This document shows positions 1-8,957 of a stretch of 17,664 bases of DNA, in pieces. The first letter of the stretch is position 1. The number at the start of each line of letters is the position of its first letter. The stretch spans positions 1 to 17,664 of the forward strand of contig CAKQDQ010000039.1 of the NCBI GenBank assembly GCA_934229335.1, read 5' to 3'. Both the position numbers and the translations under genes were made by a program. Below the pieces are notes generated by a model, which was given only the letters and a program-made list of their open reading frames with translations, had not been told where the DNA came from and did no database searches. Source of the stretch: an uncultured Prevotella sp. (GTDB lineage: Bacteria; Bacteroidota; Bacteroidia; Bacteroidales; Bacteroidaceae).

Positions 1-636
1 ACGTATAGCTGCATAGACGCAAAGCAGAACGGCAGAATTATCGGCAAACCAGAAATAGGTGACTGGATAGGCATCATGCGTAACAGAGAGGACAGCACGG
101 AAGCACAGTTCGTGATAAACCTTGATCAGCTGAAAGGAACATGGACTTACCCCGTTATGCCAGTAATGAAAGACCTACAACACATGAGCAAACGTATGCA
201 AAGACGTATGATGGCGAATATGCCAGACTCTGTAAAAGAAACATTCTTTGTACCGAGAGAGTACGGATTCACATTGAAGAGAGGTCATGCTGCGCAGCCA
301 GTCGGTTACGTAATGCGTAGCAATACGTTGCAGGATGACTCGCCAGTACAGTATCCAGAGGTAAAAAACTATAAACAGTGGTATATGTGTAACGGCAAGC
401 TGTTGCTCATCTCAGGACAGAGAGTGATGAAGGCTACGGACAAAAAGAAAATGAAGCCAGATGTCGTGGATACCCTTGAGTTTATGTTTATGGATAATGA
501 TTCGCTCGTGTTGCGTCAGAATGGGGTGGGGTATCACTTCCATCGTAAGCAAAACGCAATGACAGCTAACGAGGTTGCGGAAAAGGCGGTCAAGAAACAA
601 GAGAATGTTACCGAAAAGGTAAGGATAGAAAAATAA
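1..636 (+). CDS. lipocalin-like hypothetical protein, 5' partial
   Basis: The reading frame is open from the first base, so the gene starts upstream of the window. The ATG at 76 is an internal Met, preceded in frame by residues such as GKPEIGDWIGIM. What is visible is 211 codons of a basic protein with a DQLKGTWTYPVMP segment and alternating short hydrophobic stretches (WYMCNGKLLLISG, DSLVLRQNGVGYHFHR). This pattern resembles the small lipocalin-like beta-barrel proteins common in Bacteroidales, where a 'GTW' motif opens the barrel. The C-terminal 25 residues are charged and probably disordered. No signal peptide can be assessed because the N-terminus is missing. The next gene starts 36 bp downstream, so the two may be co-transcribed. 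The family call is by resemblance only and the function is unknown. Confidence 0.6.
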   Translation, partial: TYSCIDAKQNGRIIGKPEIGDWIGIMRNREDSTEAQFVINLDQLKGTWTYPVMPVMKDLQHMSKRMQRRMMANMPDSVKETFFVPREYGFTLKRGHAAQPVGYVMRSNTLQDDSPVQYPEVKNYKQWYMCNGKLLLISGQRVMKATDKKKMKPDVVDTLEFMFMDNDSLVLRQNGVGYHFHRKQNAMTANEVAEKAVKKQENVTEKVRIEK

Positions 637-672
637 GGAAAAATAGTTAAATCAAGAAATAAACAGAAAGAA

Positions 673-1917
673 ATGTCAAGAGTCATAATGATTGGTGCTG
701 GCGGTGTTGCTACCGTGGCAGCGCACAAAATAGCACAAAACGCTGACGTGTTTACAGACTTTATGATAGCAAGTCGCCGTAAAGAGAAGTGCGATGCTAT
801 TGTAGCGGCAATACGACAGAAAGGATATAAGAAGCCTATAAATATCTCTACGGCACAGGTAGACGCTGATGATGTAGAGCAATTAAAGGCACTCTTCAAT
901 GAGTTTAAGCCAGAGCTGTGCGTGAATCTCGCTTTGCCATATCAGGACCTTACCATAATGGACGCTTGTTTAGCGTGTGGCGTAAACTATCTTGATACCG
1001 CAAACTACGAGCCAAAAGACGAGGCGCACTTCGAATATTCATGGCAATGGGCATACAAACAGCGTTTTGAGGAAGCTGGACTCACCGCAATCTTGGGGTG
1101 TGGCTTTGATCCTGGCGTCTCAGGAGTGTACACAGCGTATGCCGCAAAACATCATTTTGACGAGATACAGTATCTTGATATTGTTGATTGTAATGCAGGT
1201 AACCACCATAAAGCCTTCGCGACCAACTTTAATCCAGAGATAAATATCCGTGAGATAACACAGAAGGGATTGTACTATAAGGACGGGGAGTGGATAGAGA
1301 CAGAGCCGTTGTCTGTGCATAAGACGTTGACATATCCTAACATCGGACCTCGCGAGAGCTACCTTATGCACCATGAAGAGCTGGAATCACTCGTAAAGAA
1401 CTATCCAACTATAAAGCAAGCGCGCTTCTGGATGACATTTGGAGAGCAGTACTTAAATTATCTTGACGTGATACAGAATATCGGAATGTCACGCATAGAT
1501 GAAATAGAATACGAGGCACCTCTCGCTGATGGCTCAGGCAATACTGCCAAAGTAAAAATCGTTCCGCTGCAGTTCCTGAAGGCAGTGTTACCAAATCCAC
1601 AAGACCTTGGTGAGAACTACGATGGCGAAACAAGTATAGGATGCAGAATACGTGGCATAAAGGACGGTAAGGAACAAACATATTATGTCTACAACAACTG
1701 TAAACACCAGGCCGCTTACCAAGAGACAGGAATGCAAGGTGTGTCATATACCACAGGCGTTCCAGCTATGATAGGTGCTATGATGTTCTTTAAGGGACTA
1801 TGGCGTAAGCCAGGCGTATGGAATGTAGAGGACTTTGACCCAGATCCTTTCATGCAACAGCTGAACGTTCAGGGCCTACCTTGGGTAGAGGTGTTCTACA
1901 GTGACCTCGAACTGTAA
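673..1917 (+). CDS. carboxynorspermidine dehydrogenase (saccharopine dehydrogenase family)
   Basis: A 414-residue protein opening with a Rossmann NAD(P)-binding motif (VIMIGAGGVATVAAHKIAQN, glycines at 8, 10 and 11). The pattern closely follows Vibrio carboxynorspermidine synthase, including a following 'IASRRKEKCDAI' segment. A central 'GCGFDPGVSGVYTAYA' motif is typical of the saccharopine dehydrogenase-like fold. In the known pathway this cytoplasmic enzyme reductively condenses a diamine (putrescine or diaminopropane) with L-aspartate semialdehyde. The product is carboxyspermidine or carboxynorspermidine, which NspC then decarboxylates. Bacteroidales use this route to make spermidine instead of SpeE. 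No nspC is visible nearby. Length is normal for the family. The gene lies 57 bp upstream of recA on the same strand. A lysine-pathway saccharopine dehydrogenase is the main alternative but fits the N-terminus less well. Confidence 0.85.
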   Translation: MSRVIMIGAGGVATVAAHKIAQNADVFTDFMIASRRKEKCDAIVAAIRQKGYKKPINISTAQVDADDVEQLKALFNEFKPELCVNLALPYQDLTIMDACLACGVNYLDTANYEPKDEAHFEYSWQWAYKQRFEEAGLTAILGCGFDPGVSGVYTAYAAKHHFDEIQYLDIVDCNAGNHHKAFATNFNPEINIREITQKGLYYKDGEWIETEPLSVHKTLTYPNIGPRESYLMHHEELESLVKNYPTIKQARFWMTFGEQYLNYLDVIQNIGMSRIDEIEYEAPLADGSGNTAKVKIVPLQFLKAVLPNPQDLGENYDGETSIGCRIRGIKDGKEQTYYVYNNCKHQAAYQETGMQGVSYTTGVPAMIGAMMFFKGLWRKPGVWNVEDFDPDPFMQQLNVQGLPWVEVFYSDLEL

Positions 1918-1974
1918 TAGGAGTCGTGAGACGTAATGGGAATAATAAACTGATAAAGTAAAAGGAAAAACAGG

Positions 1975-3003
1975 ATGGACGAAAAGGAAGCGAAGCTGAA
2001 AGCCTTACAAGCAGCAATATCAAAGATAGACAAAGACTTCGGCAAAGGAGCCATAATGAGACTCGGTGACGAGAAAGTTGACAATGTAGAGGTTATACCT
2101 ACAGGCTCACTTGGACTTGATATTGCGCTGGGAGTGGGTGGATACCCAAAGGGACGCATAATAGAGATATATGGACCAGAGTCGTCAGGTAAGACAACAC
2201 TTGCCATACACGCCATAGCTGAGGCACAGAAAATGGGAGGTATAGCTGCGTTTATAGACGCGGAGCACGCCTTTGACCGTTTCTATGCAGCCAACCTCGG
2301 GGTTGATGTAGATAATCTCTTCATCTCACAACCAGACAATGGTGAGCAGGCTTTGCAGATAGCAGACCAGCTTATATCAAGTGCTGCCGTCGACATAATA
2401 GTCATTGACTCTGTCGCTGCGTTGACACCAAAGGCGGAGATAGAAGGAGATATGGGTGACAACAAGGTGGGATTGCAGGCGCGACTGATGTCACAGGCAT
2501 TGCGTAAGCTTACTTCTACCATTTCAAAGACAAAGACCACGTGTATCTTTATCAACCAGTTGCGAGAGAAAATTGGTGTCATGTTTGGTAATCCCGAGAC
2601 GACAACGGGTGGTAATGCCTTGAAATTCTATGCGTCAGTACGTATAGACGTGCGTAAGTCTACTGCCATAAAAGACGGTGATGAGGTGTTGGGCAACCTA
2701 ACAAAGGTGAAGATCGTGAAGAACAAAGTGGCACCACCGTTCCGCAAGTGCGAGTTCGATATCATGTTCGGACAAGGCATCTCTAAGGTCGGTGAGATAC
2801 TTGACCTCGCAGTAGACCATAACATCGTGAAGAAGAGTGGTTCATGGTTCTCTTACGGTGACGCTAAGTTAGCGCAAGGTCGTGACGCCGTGTTGGCACT
2901 GTTGAGAGACAATCAGGAGCTTTGCGACGAGTTAGAGGCTAAGGTAAGAGCTGCTATCGGAGCAGGAGAGCAACAAGTTGACTCTACTCCAGAAGTAATG
3001 TAA
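1975..3003 (+). CDS. recA: recombinase RecA
   Basis: A 342-residue RecA, full length for Bacteroidetes. The Walker A loop GPESSGKT is at about 67-74, the catalytic glutamate sits in FIDAEHAFD (about 97), and Walker [11 protein letters not shown] spans about 141-150. The DNA-binding L2 region ([21 protein letters not shown]) is at about 193-213. RecA forms ATP-dependent filaments on single-stranded DNA, drives homologous pairing and co-regulates the DNA-damage response. The C-terminus ends in a short acidic tail (VDSTPEVM). The ATG follows an AAAAACAGG-type A-rich leader with no clear Shine-Dalgarno sequence, as is usual in this group. I saw no recognisable LexA-type operator in the 57-bp gap upstream, so transcription may come from the preceding genes. 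Confidence 0.98.
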   Translation: MDEKEAKLKALQAAISKIDKDFGKGAIMRLGDEKVDNVEVIPTGSLGLDIALGVGGYPKGRIIEIYGPESSGKTTLAIHAIAEAQKMGGIAAFIDAEHAFDRFYAANLGVDVDNLFISQPDNGEQALQIADQLISSAAVDIIVIDSVAALTPKAEIEGDMGDNKVGLQARLMSQALRKLTSTISKTKTTCIFINQLREKIGVMFGNPETTTGGNALKFYASVRIDVRKSTAIKDGDEVLGNLTKVKIVKNKVAPPFRKCEFDIMFGQGISKVGEILDLAVDHNIVKKSGSWFSYGDAKLAQGRDAVLALLRDNQELCDELEAKVRAAIGAGEQQVDSTPEVM

Positions 3004-3212
3004 GTGGGGACTATGAATTAGCTTTGTTATATTTCAAGACTTTTTTAGAGTTCAAAGTGTAAGTGAAAGAATATGTCGTGTGGCGCATAAACGACAGAAG
3101 GAGCTTATGCTTTGAACAGAAAAGAGACCAGAATACAACAAATCTCCACTCTGTTAACATGAAGAACTTATGTGGGTAGTAATTTAATAACCACCCCTTA
3201 ACGGTAAAAGAC

Positions 3213-4439
3213 GTGACGATACAAGAAAGGTTTATAAGATATACACAGTTCGATACCCAGTCAGCGGATGGGACATCTGAGGTGCCGAGCACAGCAAAGC
3301 AGTTGATATTCGCCAAGTTTCTGAAAGAAGAAATGGAGTCAGAGGGACTGAGTGATGTTGTGCTTGACGACAAAGGGTGTCTCTATGCCACACTGCCTGC
3401 AAATACAAGTAAGGACATTCCGACAATAGGTTTCATAAGTCATTATGACACCTCACCAGACTGCTCAGGCGAAAACGTTAAGGCAAGGGTGATAGAGCGT
3501 TATGATGGTAGTGACATCAAGCTGTCTTCAGACGTGACGACAGCAGTGTCTCGTTTTCCAGAACTGCTGAATCATGTGGGCGAAGACCTTATAGTGACAG
3601 ATGGTACAACCCTTCTCGGTGCGGATGATAAAGCAGGAATAGCGGAGATAATGCATGCTATGTCTTATCTTAAAGGTCATCCAGAGATAGAGCACGGTGA
3701 GGTGCGCATAGCCTTTAATCCTGATGAGGAGATAGGTATGGGTGCTCATCATATTGATGTAGACCGACTTGCTTGCAAATGGGCGTACACTATTGACGGA
3801 GGTGATGAGGGAGAGTTGGAATATGAGAACTTTAACGCTGCGTCAGCGGTGGTCAACTTCACAGGTGTAAGCGTGCATCCTGGTTATGCAAAGGGCAAGA
3901 TGTTCAATGCGGCACGCCTTGCCGCTGAGTATGCCTCAATGATTCCGCAAAATGAGATACCCGAAATGACCGAAGGATATGAAGGCTTTTACCATCTGAT
4001 AGCCATGACAGGCAACTGCGAAAAGGCGCAGTTGAGCTACATAATCCGTGACCATGACCGTGACATCTTTGTTCATCGCAAGGCTGTAATGGCTATTGCC
4101 GCTGAGAGATTGAATGAGAAATATGGTGCCAAAGTGTGCAAGGTGCAGCTGCATGACCAGTATTATAATATGCTGGAGAAGATACAGCCAGTGCGTTATA
4201 TAGTAGACATAGCGAAGTCTGCGATGCTTGAAGCAGGTGTGAAACCTAAGGTACAACCCATCAGAGGCGGTACAGACGGGGCGCAACTGTCATTTCGCGG
4301 ACTGCCTTGTCCGAACCTTTTTACTGGAGCTGTGAACTTCCATGGTCCTCATGAGTTCGTCTCCGTGCAGGTAATGGAAAAAGCTACTGCGGTAATAGTA
4401 AACATAGTGAAAGCTATATGCACGAAATTCCCTCTCTGA
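3213..4439 (+). CDS. pepT: tripeptide aminopeptidase PepT (peptidase T, M20B)
   Basis: A 408-residue M20-family zinc peptidase, the normal length for PepT, starting with GTG. This start gives the expected N-terminus MTIQERFIRY. Metal and catalytic residues are visible in order: H77 and D79 in SHYDTSP, D138 in LLGADDK, E172/E173 in NPDEEIGMG, D195 in TIDGGDEGE, and H380 in FHGPHEF. The dimerisation/substrate motif GVSVHPGYAKGKM is at about 218-230 and RGGTDGAQLS at about 351-360. PepT removes the N-terminal residue from tripeptides in the cytoplasm. The last 22 bp overlap the start of the antiporter gene in another frame, so translation of the two is likely coupled. The 209-bp gap after recA contains a near-consensus TATATTTC element around 3029, but no firm promoter. 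Confidence 0.95.
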   Translation: MTIQERFIRYTQFDTQSADGTSEVPSTAKQLIFAKFLKEEMESEGLSDVVLDDKGCLYATLPANTSKDIPTIGFISHYDTSPDCSGENVKARVIERYDGSDIKLSSDVTTAVSRFPELLNHVGEDLIVTDGTTLLGADDKAGIAEIMHAMSYLKGHPEIEHGEVRIAFNPDEEIGMGAHHIDVDRLACKWAYTIDGGDEGELEYENFNAASAVVNFTGVSVHPGYAKGKMFNAARLAAEYASMIPQNEIPEMTEGYEGFYHLIAMTGNCEKAQLSYIIRDHDRDIFVHRKAVMAIAAERLNEKYGAKVCKVQLHDQYYNMLEKIQPVRYIVDIAKSAMLEAGVKPKVQPIRGGTDGAQLSFRGLPCPNLFTGAVNFHGPHEFVSVQVMEKATAVIVNIVKAICTKFPL

Positions 4440-6673
4440 TACAAGACCTCGCGTTGATTCTTGTTACAGCAGGAATAGTGACGTTAGTCTTTAAGAAGCT
4501 GAAGCAGCCATTGGTATTAGGATATATCATGGCAGGCTTCCTTGTCTCTCCGAATCTGTCTTTTACGATGTCAGTCGTTGATAACGGTAACATCAAGGTG
4601 TGGGCAGATATCGGAGTGATGTTTTTGCTCTTCGCGTTGGGATTAGACTTCTCTTTTAAGAAGATACTAAAGATGGGCATAGCCCCTGTTATCGCTACGC
4701 TAACCATCATCTTCTCCATGATGATGATAGGCATATCGATAGGCTCCGCCTTTGGTTGGACACCGATGAATGGGCTTTTCCTTGCGGGAATGTTAGCGAT
4801 GTCCTCCACCACCATTATCTATAAAGCCTTCGATGACTTAGGTTTGCGGCAACAGCAGTTCTCATCGCTCGTCATGAGCGTATTGATATTAGAAGACGTC
4901 CTTGCCGTTGTGATGATGGTAATGCTTACGACCATAGCCAAAGGCGGTTCTGGTGACGGAGGACAAATGTTGTCAAGCCTCGTCAGTATAGTCTTCTTTC
5001 TTGTGCTGTGGTTCGTTGTAGGTCTCTTCTTCGTGCCGTTGTTCCTGCGCAAGGTTCGTCCGCTTATCAACGATGAGGTAATGCTAATCGTAGCCCTTGC
5101 CTTCTGTTGTGGAATGGCAGTGTGCGCATCGTTCGCAGGTTTCAGTCCCGCCTTTGGTGCTTTCGTTATGGGTAGCATATTGGCAGAGACCATAGAGGCG
5201 CGTGATATAGAGAAACTGATAGAGCCAGTAAAGAACCTCTTTGGCGCAATCTTCTTTGTGTCAGTCGGCATGCTCGTGGATGTGCAGGTAGTAGTAAGCC
5301 AATGGTTACCGATAGTGGTAATAACATTAGGCATCCTGCTTGGTCAGAGCATATTCGGAACCTTCGGCTTTATGCTTGCAGGACAGACGTTGAAGACCGC
5401 CATGCGCTGTAGCTTCTCAATGGCACAGATAGGAGAGTTTGCGTTCATCATAGCCTCTTTAGGCTTGTCGCTTGGCGTGGTGTCAGGGTTTCTGTATCCT
5501 GTAGTAGTAACAGTATCGGTCATAACAACGTTCCTTACGCCATACATGATACGCGGAGCTGTACCCATCTATAATGTGATAGAGAAGCATCTGCCCAAGG
5601 TATGGATTCAGCGTATCAACAAGATATCAGACATCGCCCCCAGCAATGTAGACCATTCAGGTAACAACTGGAAGCCATTGCTGACCCAGATGGCGACAAA
5701 CACGCTGATATATACCGTACTTACGATAGCGGTATCGTGGGTAATGCTCACCCTTGGCAGAGAGTTTCTGACGAGTATCATGCCCTCTTTCCTTGCCAAT
5801 CCGCTCTGTGCCTTCGTTACAGTGTCGCTTGTAGCGCCATTTTTGCGTGCGATGGTAATGAAGAAAAACAAAAGCGAGGAGTTTAAGGCCTTATGGACGG
5901 GCAGTAGGCATAATAGAGCACCATTGGTATTCACCATCATCGTAAGGGCGATATTGGCGATAGCACTCATCTTCTACATCTGTAGTCAGTTGCTGTATTA
6001 CTCTGACGCCGTGATAGTCTGCATAGCGATAGCCTCCATCTCGGGGATAATCTATTCGCGAGGCATGAAGAGAAACAGCATACGTCTGGAGCGATTGTTT
6101 ATTCAGAACCTACGTTCTAAGGACATAGCGGCACGTGCTTCAGGCAAGCGTAGACCGTTGTTTGAGGGGCATCTGTTAGATAGAGACATACACATATCAG
6201 AGGTTGAGGTGCCACGAGACTCTATGTGGGCGGGCAAGACACTTGCGGAACTGAACCTTGCAAAACGTTTCGGCGTACACATCAGTAGCATACAGCGAGG
6301 CAAACGTAATATCCACATTCCCTCAGGAGGCGATATGCTGTTCCCTGGTGACAAGCTTCGAGCGATAGGTAACGACGACCAGCTCACGCAACTTAATTCT
6401 GTATTGCAGAAAGAACAATACGGAATGGACGTAAACATAGAGCAACACGAGATGCAACTACGTCGTTTTGTAGTGCGTGAGGGAGGTGCTTTGTCAGGCA
6501 AATCACTCATCACGAGTAAGCTGCGCGATGCTTACAACTGTATGTTGGTAGGTATGGAAGAAGGTTACGAGAACCTCTCCACCGTGTCACCAACCTATGA
6601 GTTTGAGACAGGTGACATACTATGGATAGTAGGAGACAAGGAAGACCTGTATAGATTGTCGCAACTCGTATAA
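4418..6673 (+). CDS. CPA2-type cation:proton antiporter with two C-terminal RCK_C (TrkA-C) domains
   Basis: A 751-residue membrane protein. Residues ~1-390 form the Na+/H+ exchanger core of about 12 hydrophobic segments, with the family signatures LGYIMAGFLVSP, DIGVMFLLFALGLDFS and FSPAFGAFVMGSILAET. A second membrane block of about four helices spans ~425-570. Two cytoplasmic RCK_C-like modules follow, at ~595-660 (SEVEVPRDSMWAGKTLAELNL, then FPGDKLRAIG) and ~670-751 (ALSGKSLI, then ETGDILWIVGDKEDL). No nucleotide-binding RCK_N domain lies between membrane and RCK_C, unlike KefB or KefC. The protein probably exchanges K+ or Na+ for H+ across the inner membrane under ligand control. The 22-bp overlap with pepT suggests one transcript. 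The transported ion cannot be decided from sequence. Confidence 0.88.
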   Translation: MHEIPSLIQDLALILVTAGIVTLVFKKLKQPLVLGYIMAGFLVSPNLSFTMSVVDNGNIKVWADIGVMFLLFALGLDFSFKKILKMGIAPVIATLTIIFSMMMIGISIGSAFGWTPMNGLFLAGMLAMSSTTIIYKAFDDLGLRQQQFSSLVMSVLILEDVLAVVMMVMLTTIAKGGSGDGGQMLSSLVSIVFFLVLWFVVGLFFVPLFLRKVRPLINDEVMLIVALAFCCGMAVCASFAGFSPAFGAFVMGSILAETIEARDIEKLIEPVKNLFGAIFFVSVGMLVDVQVVVSQWLPIVVITLGILLGQSIFGTFGFMLAGQTLKTAMRCSFSMAQIGEFAFIIASLGLSLGVVSGFLYPVVVTVSVITTFLTPYMIRGAVPIYNVIEKHLPKVWIQRINKISDIAPSNVDHSGNNWKPLLTQMATNTLIYTVLTIAVSWVMLTLGREFLTSIMPSFLANPLCAFVTVSLVAPFLRAMVMKKNKSEEFKALWTGSRHNRAPLVFTIIVRAILAIALIFYICSQLLYYSDAVIVCIAIASISGIIYSRGMKRNSIRLERLFIQNLRSKDIAARASGKRRPLFEGHLLDRDIHISEVEVPRDSMWAGKTLAELNLAKRFGVHISSIQRGKRNIHIPSGGDMLFPGDKLRAIGNDDQLTQLNSVLQKEQYGMDVNIEQHEMQLRRFVVREGGALSGKSLITSKLRDAYNCMLVGMEEGYENLSTVSPTYEFETGDILWIVGDKEDLYRLSQLV

Positions 6674-6999
6674 CGAAGTGTCGTTGTCCGACGGTAATAT
6701 GCGGACAGTATGCCCCAGTCAGAAAGTGCAATGTCAGTAGAAGAAGTAACACCTAATAATCTCGAATAAAGAAATAAATAATCAAATAAGTAATGTTGAA
6801 AAAATAACTTACGCAGTTTATGCCTCAGATTGCTGAGATATTTTGTGGATATGAAGATGGAGCGATGCGAGCATCGTGACTGATGAATAGCCACAAAATA
6901 GCCAGCAAGATGAGATAAAAAATGCGTTAGACAACATTACTCTAACAATATAAAAATAGATAAAGTTATTTTTTTAACATTACTAAATAAGAAAAGAAA
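6674..6999. other. 326-bp intergenic region with two consecutive hairpins upstream of the NSS transporter
   Basis: No gene is visible. The region is AT-rich towards its 3' end. Two potential RNA hairpins lie next to each other. The first is CTCAG-ATTG-CTGAG at 6824-6837. The second is a larger element, 6839-6900, closed by a perfect 10-bp stem (TATTTTGTGG at 6839-6848 with CCACAAAATA at 6891-6900) and containing an inner hairpin CGATGC-GA-GCATCG (6863-6876). Neither is followed by a T-run. No clear TAnnTTTG promoter was found. Confidence 0.5.
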
Positions 7000-8388
7000 A
7001 TGAAAAAGAACCGAAATTCATTCAGTGGTTCCTTGGGATTCGTACTTGCCGCGGCAGGAAGTGCCGTAGGCTTAGGCAATATTTGGCGATTCCCATTCCT
7101 TGCAGCACGTGACGGTGGTGGTCTGTTCCTGCTGGTTTACATCATTCTTACCGTAACATTCGGCTTCACCCTACTTATCACCGAGGTAGCGATAGGGCGT
7201 CGTTCTGCGCAGGGTCCTCTTACAGCTTACGGCTTCTTTCATAAGAAGTGGAAATTTTTAGGACTCTTCTCCTTCATAGTCCCTTATATCATCTACCCAT
7301 ATTACTGCGTCATCGGTGGTTGGGTGTTGAAGTATCTCACCACTTATGCAACATGGAAGGGCGATGAAGCGGTAGACGACAATTACTTTACAGGCTTCAT
7401 AACTGCAGAGTGGGCACCATTTATCTTCATGATAATCTTTGCCGGTTTCTGCTTCTATATAGTATATAAAGGAGTAGAGAAGGGTATAGAGAAATATTCT
7501 CGCATCATGATGCCATTGCTCGTGGTACTCATTATCGGAATCTCACTCTATTCACTCACCATAAGCCACACCGACAGCAACGGTGTAACGCGTACAGGAC
7601 TTGACGGTGCAGCAGTATATTTCATACCAAATTTCGATGGAATAACACTTCGCAAATTCCTTATGGTGGTGCTCGACGCTATGGGACAGCTGTTCTATTC
7701 TCTCTCTATCGCAATGGGCATCATGGTAGCCTACGGTTCATATATGCGTAAGGACGTCAACCTCGGACAGGCAGTAGACCGCATAGAGATTTGTGATACG
7801 TGTGTAGCTCTCCTTGCCGGACTTATGATTATCCCAGCGGTATATGTCTTCATGGGCACCGAGGGAATGTCAGCAGGTCCTGGACTGATGTTCGTAGCCC
7901 TTCCAAAAGTCTTCGCTTCTATGGGCGCGGCAGGAGAAGTGCTCGGCCTTGTGTTCTTTGTAGTGGTATTATGTGCCGCAGTAACGAGTGCCGTGTCAAT
8001 CCTTGAGGCAACAACAGTCAGCGTAATGGACAAGTTCCATTGGTCACGTAAGAAGTCCGTAATGTGGATGGCAGGCACCGGTATGCTTCTCTCCCTTGTA
8101 GTATGTCGTGGTTATAACGACTGGTACTTTGAGTTTAAGTTGCCAAATGGAGCAGTAGGTCAGATACTCGACATCTTCGATTACCTGAGCAACAATATCC
8201 TCATGCCTATAGTATCAATATGCACCTGTATCCTGTTCGGTTGGATAGTAAAGCCCCGTCTGCTTATAGGAGAGATGCGACTTAACGGTTATCCATTCCG
8301 CCGCAAGACCCTTTACATCATCATGCTGCGCTATGTTGCCCCAGTATTGCTGACAATACTGCTCCTTGGCGCATTTGGACTATATTAA
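7000..8388 (+). CDS. sodium-dependent transporter, SNF/NSS family
   Basis: A 462-residue polytopic membrane protein with about 12 hydrophobic segments. The N-terminus carries the NSS/LeuT-fold signature in TM1 (GSAVGLGNIWRFPFLAARDGGG, ~20-41), where the unwound helix binds Na+ and substrate. A TM6-like segment (DAMGQLFYSLSIAMGIMVAYGSY) is at ~226-248 and a TM8-like serine/threonine-rich stretch (AAVTSAVSILEATTVS) at ~328-343. The family imports amino acids or related amines by Na+ symport across the inner membrane. Substrate cannot be assigned. The gene stands alone: 326 bp of non-coding DNA precede it and a strong terminator follows 66 bp after the stop codon. Confidence 0.93.
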   Translation: MKKNRNSFSGSLGFVLAAAGSAVGLGNIWRFPFLAARDGGGLFLLVYIILTVTFGFTLLITEVAIGRRSAQGPLTAYGFFHKKWKFLGLFSFIVPYIIYPYYCVIGGWVLKYLTTYATWKGDEAVDDNYFTGFITAEWAPFIFMIIFAGFCFYIVYKGVEKGIEKYSRIMMPLLVVLIIGISLYSLTISHTDSNGVTRTGLDGAAVYFIPNFDGITLRKFLMVVLDAMGQLFYSLSIAMGIMVAYGSYMRKDVNLGQAVDRIEICDTCVALLAGLMIIPAVYVFMGTEGMSAGPGLMFVALPKVFASMGAAGEVLGLVFFVVVLCAAVTSAVSILEATTVSVMDKFHWSRKKSVMWMAGTGMLLSLVVCRGYNDWYFEFKLPNGAVGQILDIFDYLSNNILMPIVSICTCILFGWIVKPRLLIGEMRLNGYPFRRKTLYIIMLRYVAPVLLTILLLGAFGLY

Positions 8389-8454
8389 TATACAGTTAAG
8401 GCAGGCTCAATAAACATAGCAAGCCATAAGACAAGACCTTAACATCAACATAAT

Positions 8455-8527
8455 AAAACGTGAGTACAGCAAAAACTATCAGCGGCACTACCGCCGCGTG
8501 ATAGTGAGTTGTACTCACGTTTTTTTA
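8455..8527 (+). terminator. long hairpin terminator after the NSS transporter
   Basis: ACGTGAGTACA (8458-8468) pairs perfectly with TGTACTCACGT (8510-8520) and can extend by AAA/TTT at the base. Inside, ACTATC (8475-8480) pairs with GATAGT (8500-8505) and GCGGC (8482-8486) with GCCGC (8493-8497), leaving a 6-nt apical loop. A run of seven T follows directly. This is a rho-independent terminator that is longer and more layered than usual. Because the base is flanked by AAAA on the left, it could also stop transcription from the right. Confidence 0.85.
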
Positions 8528-8589
8528 TTTGAGGGTATACATAGAAACATTCAGTGGCATTATTACTACTATCAAATAGCATTATGAAA

Positions 8590-8655
8590 GCTATCATATC
8601 GTAGTGCGATAACTATCATATCATCTTGCGATAACTATCGTATCGTATAACGATT
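8590..8655. repeat. three tandem 22-bp repeats
   Basis: Units at 8590-8611, 8612-8633 and 8634-8655 share the pattern RCTATCRTATCRT followed by a variable 3-4 bases and then CGAT. Units 1 and 3 can each fold as ATCG-(5 nt)-CGAT; unit 2 has an A in the stem. There are no spacers between units, so this is a short direct tandem array, not CRISPR. The CTATC core also appears inside the neighbouring terminator stem and, inverted, as GATAGTT at 8663-8669. Confidence 0.8.
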
Positions 8656-8833
8656 GCAATGAGATAGTTCTGCAACATTCTTTTGTACTTTTATTCTTAA
8701 AAACAAAAGTAAGAAAAGTGTTGTCAAACAAGATGATTTAGAGAAATATATTGTATCCCAGAATCAAATAACTCTCCCAAGTGAAAATATCCATGAAGAC
8801 AGAGATTAGTAGAACGAACTTAACCTCGAAATT

Positions 8834-8923
8834 ATGATACATCGTCCCTATAAACCATTTTATATTCGAGGAAATAACATCATCCGTAATCGTAAACGTA
8901 CCATAACATTTGGCCAGCCATAA
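8834..8923 (+). CDS. possible 29-aa basic small ORF or gene remnant
   Basis: An ATG-initiated frame encodes 29 residues, rich in Arg and Lys (MIHRPYKPFYIRGNN at the start), and stops 10 bp before a rho-independent terminator. The same frame is open further upstream (about 8671-8798), where it would read KQDDLEKYIVSQNQITLPSE, but a double stop TAG TAG at 8799-8804 separates the two parts and no ATG starts the upstream piece. Two readings are possible: a decayed gene of about 70-80 codons, or a genuine small peptide gene whose transcript ends at the terminator. I do not recognise a family. Chance occurrence in AT-rich DNA remains possible. Confidence 0.25.
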   Translation: MIHRPYKPFYIRGNNIIRNRKRTITFGQP

Positions 8924-8933
8924 AAACTAAGGG

Positions 8934-8957
8934 AGGCATTTTTATGCCTTTTCTTTT
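8934..8957 (+). terminator. rho-independent terminator
   Basis: AGGCAT (8934-8939) pairs with ATGCCT (8944-8949) across a TTTT loop and is followed by TTTCTTTT. It lies between the small ORF and the MerR promoter. The left side is A-rich, so it may act in both directions. Confidence 0.7.

Noticed and set aside
1918..1974. SOS (LexA) operator upstream of recA
   Set aside because: No palindromic operator of a known LexA type is visible in the 57-bp gap, and many Bacteroidales lack classical LexA control.
4819..5334. 171-codon open frame on the minus strand
   Set aside because: It lies wholly inside the antiporter gene, has a Thr/Ser/Ile-rich composition typical of the antisense of membrane-protein codons, and shows no recognisable motif. 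The same holds for other minus-strand frames in the window.
8590..8655. CRISPR array
   Set aside because: Units are adjacent with no spacers, only three copies are present, and no cas genes are nearby.
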